DNA of 64,000 bases, taken from positions 1,116,001-1,180,000 of the forward strand of contig NC_049561.1 in NCBI RefSeq assembly GCF_013368755.1. The letters run 5' to 3'. This document shows positions 1-11,366 of this stretch, piece by piece. Source of the DNA: Talaromyces rugulosus. Its lineage: Eukaryota; Ascomycota; Eurotiomycetes; Eurotiales; Trichocomaceae. Position 1 is the first letter of the stretch, and each line of letters begins with the position of its first letter. The notes beneath the pieces are model-generated. The model was not told the DNA's origin. It made no database searches and worked only from the letters and a program-made list of their open reading frames with translations. A program made the translations under genes and the position numbers.

Positions 1-591
1 CAGCTGAGTCGGTTGGCCAAGAGCGAAGTGCCAATCCCGGTACCCATATACTTGGGTGTCAATTCAGGGTCGCGATACAGAATGACTTCGTAGTCTCTTG
101 TCGATGCCGCGACATACACTGAGGTCTTGGAACCTTGGATTTGGTCCAAACGCGTACCGGCTGTCTCATATTAGCATCAATGGAGAGAAGAGCTTGATCG
201 CGAATGTTGAACAAACAATTTTCTAGAGCTTTATAAGATGTTTCTAACAAAAGCCTCTGCTGAGGATCCATCGATTCTGCTTCGATCTGCTGAATCGAGA
301 AAAATGGGGCATCGAATGCAGCAATATCTCCTGTGATAAAATTTCCGGTGCGCACATTGGCCTATGTCCATGTTATTAATGATTTTGTGACAATACAACA
401 AATCGAAAATGACGACCTACCGTGTCTGTACGATCTGGGTTTGGATGGTAAAATGCATCCATATTCACTCTCTCCTTAGGCACGCTCGTCACGGCATTCC
501 GGCCTTGCAAGAGCATATCCCAGAATTCCCGGGATGAGCAGGCATCCTGAGGAAGCCGAGCATCGAAGCCGATGACCACGATGGGATCCAT
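1..591 (-). CDS. Polyketide synthase, N-terminal fragment (ketosynthase start), cut by the window edge
   Basis: This is the first ~158 residues of an iterative type I polyketide synthase; the rest lies left of the window. The start ATG is at 589-591. Two introns fit by splice signal and reading frame: 362-420 (59 bp) and 161-216 (56 bp, CTAAT branch). The joined protein starts with [14 protein letters not shown] and carries the ketosynthase signatures [28 protein letters not shown] and YMGTGIG. These are typical of the N-terminal half of a fungal highly reducing PKS or PKS-NRPS ketosynthase. The active-site cysteine lies beyond the edge, so activity cannot be judged. The enzyme would condense malonyl-CoA units. 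Nearby hydrolases, an SDR, an aldo-keto reductase and a Zn2Cys6 regulator fit a biosynthetic cluster. The PKS assignment is very secure; the product is unknown. Confidence 0.93.
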
Positions 592-1323
592 GTCTCAATG
601 CTTCGGTATCGTGGTGGAATTTATGATTGGGGACGGTTGAATCTACAAACTCTAAGGACTTGGATAAAGACTTGCACAAATCTATCGTTTGTTTTTCAAA
701 TGTTTTCTTCAACGTTCCAACGACCAACATTTGTACTACTTTTTATATACAGTATATAGCCCCATTTCAGCCTAGATGGAGCATTATTCTATTTAGCGTA
801 CGCACACTCCACGTACAACTAGGATCTAGTGTCGCTAGCGGCGGCAATTAATTATAATTACCAGAGCTTCAGCGCTACAAGGCTAGACCAAGCCAATTGC
901 AGTACTATAATTCAAACCGGAATGAACTGATCAACTGTAGTATACCAGTTAGCCCTAACTAAGTGCTGCTAGCCTCCGCACCGGTTACACTACGAACCAA
1001 TTCCCTAACTAAGCCTAATTAAAGTACGTAACGACTAAGGACCCCAAATGCAATACCTCACGCTATTGCGACTACTTACGCTACTGCAACTACGTATCAC
1101 CCAGTGCCCTATCGCCGACCAGGCGTCGAAGCAAATTCCTGCTTCTCCCACGTATCGGCGTGATTATGATATGCATGATTATATGCATGATTATCCCAAC
1201 ACTGAAGCCGATGCTCTTATTGGAGAGAGAGCTCGGCGGGGTGGTGTGCAAAAATGTGAACAGACCTAAATGCCATGACTGCAGCTATGGCTAACATAGC
1301 TAGACTAATTACGTGATGTGTCC
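592..1323. other. Intergenic region between the PKS and the rhodopsin-type gene
   Basis: The genes on either side are transcribed away from each other, so this ~730 bp should hold both promoters. I see a short direct repeat (TATGCATGATTA twice) near 1170-1192 and no convincing ORF. Confidence 0.5.
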
Positions 1324-2564
1324 ATGTCAACCTCTATTCACCAACTCTCTCTCAACTGCTTCACCCAACGACATAGACTTGTCGCGATGGTGGTACTTCA
1401 AAAGACGGGCCGCCTTACACTCCGGCTGACGATTGCGATGATTGTCATCGCGGTGCTGTCTGTCGTCATCCGATTTGCGGCGCGGATAAAAACACGCACC
1501 AAGTTCAAGATAAACGATGCGTTCCTTGTGGCCGGACTGTTATCTTTTCTCGGAGTGGAAATTAGTCTCCTCGCAGGTATGATGACATGCATCCGAGTCG
1601 CATAGAAATGGCTGGAGCTGACAACACCAACTGATACAGGGATATACACTTCCGGCGGTACCCTCGATGAGTCGCAAATCAAAGACCTGCAAGACCTAAT
1701 TAATCTATTTAAATACGTCTTCGCGCTCGAATCCTTCGTTACAACCGCTATCACTTTAATCAAATTGTCAATCCTTGCACTCTACCGCGACCTTTTCCCA
1801 ATTCAGCAATTCCGGGCTTACACCGTTGTTATCGGCACTCTATGCTTGATCTGGTATATCATATGCTTCCTGATAAACATATTCCAGTGCACCCCAGTCA
1901 AGGCGGCATGGCAGCTCGATCTGCTGACGAAGGGAGAAGCGAAATGCCTTGTTTACGGCCACTATATCATTGGTTACGAGGTTTCCAACATGTTGTTGGA
2001 TATTACCATTCTAGCGCTGCCCATTCATGTGTTGCATACACTACATCTATCGCGGCCCCGAAAGATCATTGTCGGAGGACTATTCGCACTAGGAGGATTG
2101 TACGATTCCTAATTTTTGAGAAAAACCAAAGGTAATATTAGCTCACGCTTTTACAGCATTATTATCGTCTGCATTATTCGCACCGTGTATTTGAGCGATG
2201 CAACTCTTGAGAATCCCGGTATGTCCCCCTGCTTCCATGCCAGTATGCGGTACTAATATAATTTAATACAGTTGCGTTATACAACGGGTTGAACTGGACA
2301 TCGGTCGAGCTAGCAGTCGGAATTCTCTGCGCTTGCATACCAGTCTATGGGCCCCTACTCCCCACGCAGCGAGCAGTTAAGGCCATAACCAAATGGTCCA
2401 GCCAGAAGACACGGGGGAATTACTTTTCTTGGATGTTCAAGTCATCGTCGCGATATGAACAGCACCAAGGCGACAGCAACGAGCTGGCCGGGTTATCTCA
2501 TCAGCAACTCACGGAGGAATCATCCATACGACAAAAGAGAAGCTCAAATATCAGTGCGGTCTAA
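1324..2564 (+). CDS. Fungal rhodopsin-domain integral membrane protein (Fung_rhodopsin/PTH11-like family)
   Basis: Four exons join in frame: start-1576, 1640-2099, 2157-2218 and 2272-2564. The introns are 63, 57 and 53 bp with GT-AG ends. The start is ATG 1324 (355 aa) or ATG 1387 (334 aa); the first transmembrane segment follows closely on the second, so either is possible. About seven hydrophobic helices are visible. The family signatures are ARIKTRTKFKINDAF, FQCTPVKAAW, the loop before SNMLLDITILALPI, and CIIRTVYL. This is the fungal rhodopsin domain of unknown ligand, very common beside fungal metabolite clusters. It lies between the PKS and the tailoring genes, and the sequence itself gives no specific function. 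The C-terminal ~60 residues are polar and cytoplasmic-like. Confidence 0.85.
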
Positions 2565-3092
2565 TGCGGAAACAAGTAACGACGTTATGTATTAATTGTA
2601 ATATTGTTTTACATACCATCTGTATATATATTTTGATAGGCCTCTTGTACATATTGCCAATGATCAAATCAACATTGAATAACATTAATTTATTGGAAAT
2701 CTAACTCGCAAGTCAGCTGGTGGCTTATAATTAACAGAAATATTGAATCTGACATGAAGTTTATACATGCACTGAAACCCAGTCATACGACGGAGTGACT
2801 TTGAGGATGTTCGCTTAGGATGCATGTGGACTACATGTAATCATACTTCCTATCCCTGCTGGCTTGGCCGAGGCAGGAAGTAGCACAAAGAAATCGCCCC
2901 CACCAACATTGAAGCACAAAGTCCTAAAAGGCTAAAACCCCTGCAAGGATGTCAACAACCAGTAGGTTAGTATTACCCCGCTTACGTCTTAAAGAACCCC
3001 TAGTTATTGTTTTTTTTTTTCCTCCATAGTTTGAGCCAAAGCTATCTCCTACTTTCCCCACGTCCCTGATTAACCAAGACACCAGAAAAGAG
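2565..3092. other. Intergenic region
   Basis: 528 bp between two plus-strand genes. It is AT-rich and has a T10 tract near 3010. No ORF or repeat stands out. It should hold the terminator of the rhodopsin-type gene and the promoter of the hydrolase. Confidence 0.4.
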
Positions 3093-4253
3093 ATGCCAGA
3101 GTATTGGGACCCCGAGCAACCACTGGTGGCCCGCCAGCCATGGAAGCTCTTGTACTCATTTTGCTTCATCGTGTCCGTTGTTGCACGTCTTCCTATCTGG
3201 GCTTTGTCTTACACGATTCCATGGCTCCGACCAGTTCCGTCATGGTCTTACAAGACCGCCCTCACCGTCAGCTTATGGCGACAGGGGTTTCGATTCCTCA
3301 GCAACATCCGCTTTCGTACGGCACAGCCTCTGGAGCCAGGTTCTGAAAAGGACCTTTTTGTTGAACTCAAACCAACGGCCGACTTGAAAGCGTACACCGG
3401 GCTCCTGGAAAACCCTAGCGTCCAGCCAACTAGTGTCGGGGGGTTCTGGCTTCCAAGTCTCGAATGTTTATCGACAATTTCAGCAAATAATAATGATAAT
3501 AACACTAATAATGCTTCCAAGAATTGGGTCATTCTCCATTTCCACGGCGGCGGCTACGTGCTCATCTCTCCGCGCGTCCCAACAACCCAACAAGGACCGA
3601 AGCAGCTCTGCGAAGAACTTCCAGCTGATGGCGCTCTGTGTGTCTCATATCGACTCTCCTCGAATCCATAGGGAAGCTATCCAGCACCAATCCAAGACGC
3701 AGTGACAGCGTACAACTATCTCATCCACGAAAAAGGCATTTCTGCGTCTCGAATCCTCGTGTCGGGTGACTCTGCTGGCGGACATCTCGCCATCCTCTTG
3801 CTCCGTCATCTTATTGCGCATCCAGAGACAGGGTTACCATTACCGCGCGTCCTCCTACTGCACAGCCCATGGCTAGACTTGACAGCTAAGGGCACTTCAG
3901 TCGACTATAAACCGGGCTCGACACAAGACTACGTCTGTGACCCATTTTTAAAATGGGGCGCCACCACATTCACGCCTGGAGGAGTGTCGCCCGAAGCAGA
4001 GTTCATAAGCCCCGCGCTTCACCCATTTAAAAGCCCTGTACCAATCTGGGCATCGGCGGGTACTGTTGAGAAGCTGTATCCTGTTATCGCAGAGTGGGTA
4101 GGCAAGATGAGAGATGCCGGTTCGACGATTGAGTTGCATGATTTGAAGGACATGCCGCATGACACGTTTGCCGTTTCGACTGAATGGGGCTTAGAAAGTC
4201 CGGCGAGAGAGGCGATTCGCGCTGCGAAGGGCTTTCTGGAGCGTGTTTTGTGA
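3093..4253 (+). pseudogene. HSL-family alpha/beta hydrolase interrupted by one in-frame TAG
   Basis: The frame from ATG 3093 to the TGA ending at 4253 is one uninterrupted alpha/beta-hydrolase reading frame except for TAG at 3669-3671. The part before the stop has the oxyanion-hole motif HFHGGGYV. The part after has the nucleophile motif SGDSAGGHLAI and a late histidine in DMPHDTF. Both halves are in the same frame, and homology to the family runs straight across the stop (YRLSSNP, stop, GSYPAPIQDAVTAY). No GT-AG intron removes the stop without deleting conserved residues. A hydrophobic N-terminal segment around residues 20-45 suggests a membrane anchor. The intact enzyme would be an esterase/lipase of about 386 residues. 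As read, translation would end before the catalytic serine. Possible causes are a recent nonsense mutation, a sequencing error, or read-through. Confidence 0.8.
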
Positions 4254-4257
4254 GAAG

Positions 4258-4275
4258 TTAGGGTTAGGGTTAGGG
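4258..4275 (+). repeat. Interstitial telomere-type repeat, three TTAGGG units
   Basis: Three perfect tandem TTAGGG units begin four bases after the hydrolase stop codon. TTAGGG is the standard telomere unit of filamentous ascomycetes. An internal copy may mark a past break repair or rearrangement, though three units can also arise by chance. Confidence 0.9.
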
Positions 4276-4401
4276 CTAGCCGTACTCTAAAGCACTTCGA
4301 TACTAATGCGATACGCTAATTGCGACCATGAGTACGTGTAATATTGTCAAATAATAGTAATTTCCTGGCATATACAATCTCATACTCGTAGGTAGAATAA
4401 A

Positions 4402-5558
4402 TTATCGAGCAAGGAACCCGCCATCGACAGACAGGTCGATTCCAGTCACATAGCCGCTTTCCCTGCCACTCGCCAGCCACACCGCTGCTTGTCCAATATC
4501 CTTTGGCTGACCAAGACGATTGAATGGCGACGCCTTCTCAAGCCAGGTCACATCGTCCGTGGTCTCGATGATTTTGTGGAGCAAGGGTGTCATAATATCT
4601 ACGAATGTTAGTGTCTCTTCAAGCCACGTAGCCCTAAGCAAGACTCCAGAGCTAATAATTGTACTTACACCCTGGTTTGATTGCGTTGCATCGAATTCTC
4701 CTCTCTGCATACTCGATAGCAACCGAGCGAGTAAACCCGATAATCGCCGACTTAGCGGCGCAGTATGCAGCTAGGACATGGGGGTCAACAACCATACTCT
4801 CTCTTTTTGCTTGTGCACGGCGACTTACAGCATCCCGGTAATCCGGCAGAGCCTGCAATACTCGAGACATTGATGATATTTCCACGGAATCCGTACTCGT
4901 CTTCGTCTTGTTGGAGGAATTGAGTCACGGCGAATTTGGTGGCGATGAATGTGCCTGCTGAATCCACACCACTGAAAACGAATACGTATTTAGTCATGCA
5001 CATTGTGTCATAGACAACTTACAAGCATTGGTTCCATTGCGCAGCGGTCATTTCATGGAGGGGGATATCCAAAATCCCTGCTCCGGCATTATTGACAAGT
5101 CTTTGAATCTGATTAGCAGAAGTAGCACGAAATAAAACGGAAACAGATACGGACACGTCCAATCTTCCAGTCCTCGAAACGGCTTCTTGGATGGCATTTT
5201 CAATCGAGAAAATTCCATCGGCGGCATCGCTCTTCTCGCGACTAATATCACAGCGAACGAAAATAGCGCGTTCTTTTCCATATCGAGCATGAATAAGCTC
5301 ATGCGTTGGTGTATCGACACTTTCGTCGTTGTTGTCCTTGGAAGTCACCAAGGCCCGCGACACCATTTCGGCGCCGTGCGATAATGATGTCTTGACAGTA
5401 GCTGCCGAAGTCGATAGCGCGACATGTCCCTCTTTCAGATCGGCGCAGACAACAAGGCGAGCACCAGCTGCTGCCAATGCTAGTGCGATGCCACGGCCGA
5501 TGCCCGAGGAGGACCCTGTGACCACCGCGGTTAAGCCTTCCAGCCGAGTTGCTGCCAT
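4402..5558 (-). CDS. Classical short-chain dehydrogenase/reductase
   Basis: Five exons join to 307 aa: 5558-5155, 5100-5023, 4971-4829, 4770-4669 and 4598-4402. The introns are 51-70 bp. I chose ATG 5558 because the Rossmann strand begins six residues later; a longer frame upstream has no family match. Visible SDR motifs are TGSSSGIGRG (cofactor loop), NNAGAG, the catalytic serine in NVSSIAG, the YCAAK catalytic Tyr/Lys, and the C-terminal PG turn. An insertion of about 40 residues, including SKDNNDESVDTPTHE, lies between the second and third Rossmann strands. The first intron could use a nearby alternative donor (two GT sites within 7 bp); the choice given restores GRLDVLVNNAG. It probably uses NAD(P)H on an alcohol or ketone, perhaps as a tailoring enzyme for the neighbouring PKS. 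The substrate is unknown. Confidence 0.9.
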
Positions 5559-5798
5559 TGTCAATTGATATATTGGGGGGGCTAGGATGATGAGAATGCG
5601 TTGGGAGTAATTGATATAGAGGTTAAGTAGCTGGTGTTGATTCTCTTTTATGTCTGCAAAGTAGTCACAAAGTGGGGGATAAATATTGATAACAAAGACC
5701 CAAGCCACTGTATCAGGGAAGTATGGAAATTATTTACAATACAGCCCCCAACAGGTTGATTACTTGGTTGATTACTTGCTGTGCTTGTTACTTAACAG

Positions 5799-6668
5799 TT
5801 AATCAAAAGCCCCCGCCTTCTTCAACCCCTCATGAACCGCCCTCTGAACCAGAGCAGCCAGTTCACGGGGTTGGCTAAGAAACGGCGAGTGGGATGTACT
5901 CAGACTCGCTGTAGCAACACCGTCCCCCATCAAGCCGACAAAATAATGCTGGCCCGGTAGCGGGACACAATTGTCTCGTTCTGCGAAAATGTATGTGCAT
6001 GGCATATCCCTCCACGGCTCGTACGAGTTTGGCATGTCGAAGCATGCCGCATTTATCGGCTGGAGCTTCGAAATGGCTTGCTCTTGCATCGTCGGTGGCA
6101 GGTCGTTGTAGAGTGTATGTGCTGGGTTGCTGATGTTGCGATCGTTGGCGAAGATTTGATTGCCCTAGTATATATCATCAATTCTTATACATCCCCTTCT
6201 ATATCAATGCCATGATCTCATAGACTGAGTTATGTATACCTTGTACTCCCACCACGGTGCAGGACTTCCTCCACAGCTCTGGACGACGGTCATACCCTCA
6301 GGAATTGCACAAGCAGCTAGGTACACAACCATGACGACACCACCTCTTTTGCCTATCCGCTTTCGTTCAGCGTATCCCAAGTCTTTAACAGCCCCCGAAG
6401 CGACCATGCCGCCATACGAGTGTGCTAGGACAGTAATAAATTTGTCTTCTTGTTCAATTAATTGGGTAATAACAGAGCGAAGGTTGTCCACATCGTCAGT
6501 CAGCGTTTTGGAGACAGTAGCATCTCCTACTGAAGGATTAGCTACCGCGCTGCTCGATAGATTCAGCTCGGATAGCACCGAGCGGAATTGGTCGAAACAG
6601 TCTGGCGTATGCCATGCTCCTGGAACAAGTACGATAGACGACAGAGGGGAGCTCATGGCGACGTACAT
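5799..6668 (-). CDS. Alpha/beta hydrolase (AB hydrolase-1, small esterase type)
   Basis: Two exons, 6668-6240 and 6164-5799, are joined across a 75-bp intron at WWEYK/GNQIF. The protein is 264 aa from ATG 6668 or 260 aa from ATG 6656. The N-terminus IVLVPGAWHTPDCFD is typical of the salicylate/methyl-ester hydrolase-like branch common in fungal clusters. The catalytic triad is visible: Ser in LAHSYGGM, Asp in IFAERDNCVP, and His in TSHSPFLS. There is no signal peptide, so it is probably cytosolic. It lies in tandem with the SDR on the same strand, about 240 bp downstream of that gene's start. A role in ester or lactone hydrolysis is likely; the substrate is unknown. Confidence 0.9.
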
Positions 6669-7892
6669 GTGGAAGTACGGGATTCCAAATTAGTGGTTGG
6701 CTGATCGTTGTTATATGTATTAATTGTCCAGCCTGCGGTCACGTGGAAGCAAACAAAGAAAACAGTTTTTATTAGCGAACCACACACAAATCCTGTACTT
6801 ATCCTTATACACAGTCATTTTGTCATTTCTATCAAGCAAAGCTGTCTCATGCGATGTAGGACCTCAATATCCAACCTACCTCTAGTTCGACATTAATAAT
6901 ATAAAATCATATTTGTCTACCTTGTATATATCTATAAGAGCCGCCTACCTTATTTCAAAGGAAATCCGGTTTTGACGGAAACAGAGTAGATCTAGTTCCA
7001 GCACTAGGGCTCTATCCTGAACTCTAGGTGCTTGAATTATAGTCTCACATACAAATTCTCCATTAGGCTCTTCTATATAACTACTTTTTCATACTATAAA
7101 TTAGCCTATACAAAATTATCATACAAAAAAATAAGTTTTCTTATATTTAAAATAGCGGAAAATAACGATCTTATATTTCTTACATTAAAGATAGAAAGAA
7201 AAAGAAAGAGACAGTGTAAAGGGTTAGGCTCGGAATAACCCAAGCCTGTAGATCCCATGCAGGCTTTAGGGCGAGTTGATAGATCACAAATGAGGTATTT
7301 ACCCCTCGTCCTTGCGGTATACAGCCCGACGAGGAAAAGGAGAAGCTTTCTAGATTACCATGGAAGCTTGAGGACTTACCCTGATTATGGGAAAACCTCA
7401 AGCGGTTTATTTCGAATGAAGAGAATCCATTTCTTACTCTATTACTTTACATTCCTCCTAGTCAGAGCTGTGTAGATTCCAACACCTCATATATGTATAG
7501 TTATCTTAGATAGTATTTTTTTACATTATAAACTGTTTCTATAAGGAACTGAATCGATTCCGAGACGATGGTAATTACTAGTGGCTTGACGACGCCGTAT
7601 GGTGTTGACACCCTCTTGTCCTTCTATACATGTAATAGATACCGGATATAAATACTAGCCAATCAATTAATATACAATGGTTCTAAGTTTTTGAGTCGAT
7701 GTTAGTTATAAGTATGAACATTGAATGTTATATATGATACTGTAACGTTGCATATATTATATAATTTTATACATATGTTTTTCTGTGAGGCTTCAGGCAG
7801 CCAGGCATAGTTTCACAGATACAGTAATGCGTTCAAGATATAATAATAGAATCGATCACAATACCTAATTTGAAGAACGATAAGCTTTTCCT
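6669..7892. other. AT-rich intergenic region
   Basis: About 1.2 kb between two minus-strand genes. From about 6890 to 7860 it is strongly AT-rich, with T runs near 7510. Short ORFs at 7032-7475 have biased composition and no recognisable domain. No inverted repeat pair or known element was found. Confidence 0.4.
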
Positions 7893-9043
7893 TCAAAGAG
7901 GCGGGGTGTCGGCAATGGAGTTCATATTCATCCTATTTTTTTAAAAAAAAAGTATTAGCAGGGAGTATTCTCCAACCAAACAAACTGAGACTTACGCATC
8001 AGAATAGCGAGGGCCTGGGACCTCCGAACGCTCGGCCAGATCACGAATATGTTGTACCTCCTTCTCAGTCAATTTCACCAGCGCAGACCCGGCATTCTCA
8101 TCCATCCGTTTCGTCGATTTAGTGCCAGGAATCGGGATAATTTCAGAACCCTGTGCAAGCAGCCACGCGATGGCAGCCTGTGTTGGTGTGCACTCATGAT
8201 GAGCCTGGGAAACATCCTTTAGACCCTGGACCAACTGCAAAATCTTAGGGAAGTGTTCCGGTTGGTATTTTGGCAAGACGCGGCGGAAATCTTTTGCGGG
8301 GATATCGTCAAACGATTGGATTTGCCCAGTGAGTAGGCCACGACCGATCGGGCTGTAAGCAACGATAGCAACACCAAGCTCACGACAGGTGTTTAGCAGA
8401 TCAATAGACGGTTTTTCAATGTCTAGTGCAAAAGGGCTGTACTCCATCTGGAGTGCGGAGATGGGGTGAACGGCGTAGGCTCGACGTAGTGTTTCTGCTG
8501 AAACCTCAGAGAGACCAAGGTACCGGATTTTTCCCTGGCTATGTTAAATATTTTTAGCAACCCATCTTAGTTTCTTTTCACAGGAGAGGACAGGGTATTA
8601 TACTTCTTCAGCTCGACCATAGCCTCGACGGTCTTCTCAATGGGAGTCACCTTATCCACTCGATGACAATAATATAGGTCAATGGAATCCACCCCAAGTC
8701 TCTTGAGACTCTTCTCACAGGCAATCTTGGCATACTCAGGATCGGACCGGATGGACCCAGTCCCGGCCTTGGGGTCAATCTGGATACCGAACTTGGTTGC
8801 AAGGAAGATGTCGTTGCGCTTGCCAGAACGCTTGAACCATTCACCCACGGCATCCTCGCTGTCAAAGTACATGTCGGCTGTGTCCCAAAACCGCTGACCG
8901 GTTGCATGAGCATGCTCCAGGAAGGCAACTTTTTCATCAAGGGAGCCTGCTGGACCGTAGATATCACCCAGACTCATCAATCCAAGGCCAACTGCAGGCA
9001 CCTGGGGGCCATGACGACCAAGGCTTCGAGTTGGATAAGACAT
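7893..9043 (-). CDS. Aldo-keto reductase (AKR13/YakC-like)
   Basis: Three exons give 340 aa: 9043-8604, 8538-7996 and 7932-7893. The last 40-bp exon replaces an apparent stop (RYSDA then TAA) and yields the family C-terminus ending DTPPL. The first intron (8539-8603) joins [16 protein letters not shown]. The catalytic tetrad is visible: Asp and Tyr in WDTADMY, Lys in LATKFG, and His in YYCHRVD. NADPH-binding signatures PIPGTKST and a nearby Asn complete the family. The enzyme reduces an aldehyde or ketone with NADPH in the cytosol. It is divergent from a Zn2Cys6 regulator across ~440 bp, so the pair may be co-regulated. The family is certain; the substrate is not. Confidence 0.93.
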
Positions 9044-9483
9044 TTTCTTTTGTGGAAGTTTTAAAGTTTTACAAGTGAAGATGTAATAGAAAACTGATTT
9101 GAAAATTGAGATGAATAGAAAACTACCTGCGGCACACACGGCCTTTAAATACTTTTTTCAGATACAATCAAAGAGGCTAACAGAATCACCACCCTGGAAT
9201 CCTCGGAAGATTTCTCATGGCTTGGATTGATCATCACGTCTAAACTTCTATACAGACCGGATTTAACAGCGGGCTTAAAGTAGAAACCAATAATAAATCG
9301 TCGTTATGAAGTAGCGTCTAATCAGGCCCACTTATCATGCGTGGTAACCAATAATGAACCGTAGTTTCCGAGGCCCCAGGGTGTCCCGACAGGCCCCACT
9401 TGAATATTATCAATTATTACATTTGTTCTCCTCCACATGTTTGTTCTTTCCGATTCCCCACTACCCAATTGCCATGTATCACC
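9044..9483. promoter_or_regulatory. Divergent promoter region between aldo-keto reductase and Zn2Cys6 regulator
   Basis: The two genes start 440 bp apart and point away from each other, so this segment holds both promoters. I could not identify a clear CGG-N-CCG palindrome by eye. A repeated CCATGTATCA occurs at the regulator's start (9472-9491) and includes an out-of-frame upstream ATG at 9474. Confidence 0.5.
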
Positions 9484-11201
9484 ATGTATCAATCTATCGG
9501 AAAATCTAAGCAACAGACTCGAGGTAGAGAAAAGGTCAAGACCGGCTGTAAAACCTGCAAGTGAGTGTTGATACCAATCTCAACAATGCAACTACCAGTC
9601 TAAACCAAACCTGCAGGGCCCGCCGTGTCAAGTGTGACGAGGGCTGGCCAGCCTGTCGACGCTGTATCTCAACCGGCCGCGTTTGCAAGGGCTATGGCAT
9701 CTGGGGAGGTGGTGGTAGTCCACACGACCAGCAGCAGCCGCAGAGTAGCAGGGCGCTATCAATCTACTGCACCCCGGTTCCAGTCGGCAATCTCAGCCGT
9801 GAGGAGCAAACCCATTTTGACTGGTTCGTGAATAAAACCAGGGAAAAATTTGCCGGTTTATTTACGTCTGAGTTTTGGGGGACTCTTGTTTTCCAAGCAA
9901 GCGCTCGAGAGCCTGCTGTTCGGCATGCCGTCGTGGCCTTGTCGGCGGCGCATAGATTCGAAATAGGCTGCGACCCATGGATAATACCGGCAATATACGG
10001 AGTTGGTGTTGAAAAGTTCACGTTGCAGCAGTATAACAAAGCTATCAGCTATCTTCGGGTGGCCACAGGAAAAAGTGGTCAAAGTGGTCTATACGTGGCA
10101 CTGATCACTTGTATGATCTTTGTGGCGTTAGAATATCTGCGTGGGCAGTATCAGATGGCCAGTGCACATCTCCGCTATGGAATCCAACTACTCTCCAACA
10201 TCTCTGTACCGCTGCCTCGATCCTCAATGTCTCCTAGGATGTTTAGTCCCGTAGAGGACTTTGTTCACAACACTTTGGCCGAATCATACGCACGTCTTAG
10301 TCTTCAGGCTGCATTATTCGGCTCTGTACCGTCAGATATGTGTGTTATGACGCGGAAACATTCCCTTCCATACTCTTTTTGTTCTCTCTTGGAAGCACGA
10401 CAGACCCTAGATGATCTACTAAATAGAGTCTACTGTCTAGAACGACATTGCCACAGTCTTCGGGTATCACAATTATCAATAGAAGACCCGGAAATCATCG
10501 AGACACAAAGCAAAATTATGAGTGATCTATCTCTCTGGCGCAAGATATACAAAGCATTGCTCATCCAAATCGAAGCAAATGGAGCGCTCAAAGAGAAATT
10601 CGGAAGCCGCCTCTTAAACATATACTACGAGCTAGCTGTGATCATGGCCTCGGTCTGTCTATCCGAAGACGAGATGATCTTCGACTCATTCACAAAGAAC
10701 TTTCTAGGAATATTGACCGGCTTTGTTGATTTATGGAATTACTGGGCAAGCCAGGACCCCGATGTCGAAGAAATGCAGGATATATTTGTATACAAGATTG
10801 AAAACCATGGATTCACCGTGGAATCCGGGTTCATTCCTCCAGTATACTACACGGCGCTAAAGTGTCGCATTCCCGGCATTAGGAGACAGGCGATTCGAAT
10901 TCTGCGGTCAGCTCCTCACCGGGAGGGTGTATGGAATGGGCAACTTCTTGCTGAAGTCTTGGAGGAGGTGGTTAGAATCGAGGAGAGCGAGTTAGGGCCT
11001 GCCCAGCTGGGGAGTACCAAGGAATTTCCGCTGTCAGAGATAACAGCGTCGTCGCGCATCTCGGGTGTATCTGTCATTCTTCCAAATAGGGCCAAAGACG
11101 ATACGTTCGTAAGGTATAAAAAACGGATCGACAATGGCCAGTGGGTGGTGATGTTTGAGCTGAAAATCATGTACTCTGCGAAACAAAATTCCTTAAAATA
11201 A
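9484..11201 (+). CDS. Zn2Cys6 transcription factor (Fungal_trans_2 type)
   Basis: Two exons, 9484-9560 and 9617-11201, give 553 aa. The 56-bp intron splits the zinc cluster, as is common in this class. Joined, residues ~22-49 read as the six-cysteine cluster CKTCKARRVKCDE...CRRCISTGRVC. A basic stretch, RGREKVKTG, precedes it. The remainder resembles the fungal-specific Fungal_trans_2 region: FDWFVNKTREKFAGLF, the FWGTLV segment, and helical repeats through residue ~500. It would be a nuclear DNA-binding regulator. Its position, divergent from the aldo-keto reductase and near the PKS, suggests it controls this gene group. There is no frameshift or stop. Confidence 0.92.
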
Positions 11202-11366
11202 GGGATTTTTGTTAGATACCACGTGAGATCTACTATAAATAATATATTTTAAAATTATATAAATTATATTAAGGAATACTCAGGGTCCTGTGTAAAATTA
11301 ATTCCGGACCCTAGTGGACCCCAGCCTAACCATGACAGATTGGTGGAAACAACAATAATAATAATA
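11202..11366. other. Intergenic region downstream of the regulator
   Basis: An AT-rich 3' flank of 165 bp between the stop codon and the MITE; it ends in an AAT/ATA-rich tract at 11354-11366. Nothing else was seen. Confidence 0.4.

Noticed and set aside
476..851. ORFs on both strands overlapping the PKS start and its upstream region
   Set aside because: They overlap the PKS first exon out of frame or lie in its promoter, and they have no domain or fungal gene structure.
7032..7475. Short ORFs in the AT-rich intergenic region
   Set aside because: Composition follows the AT bias, no domain is visible and both strands have similar frames.
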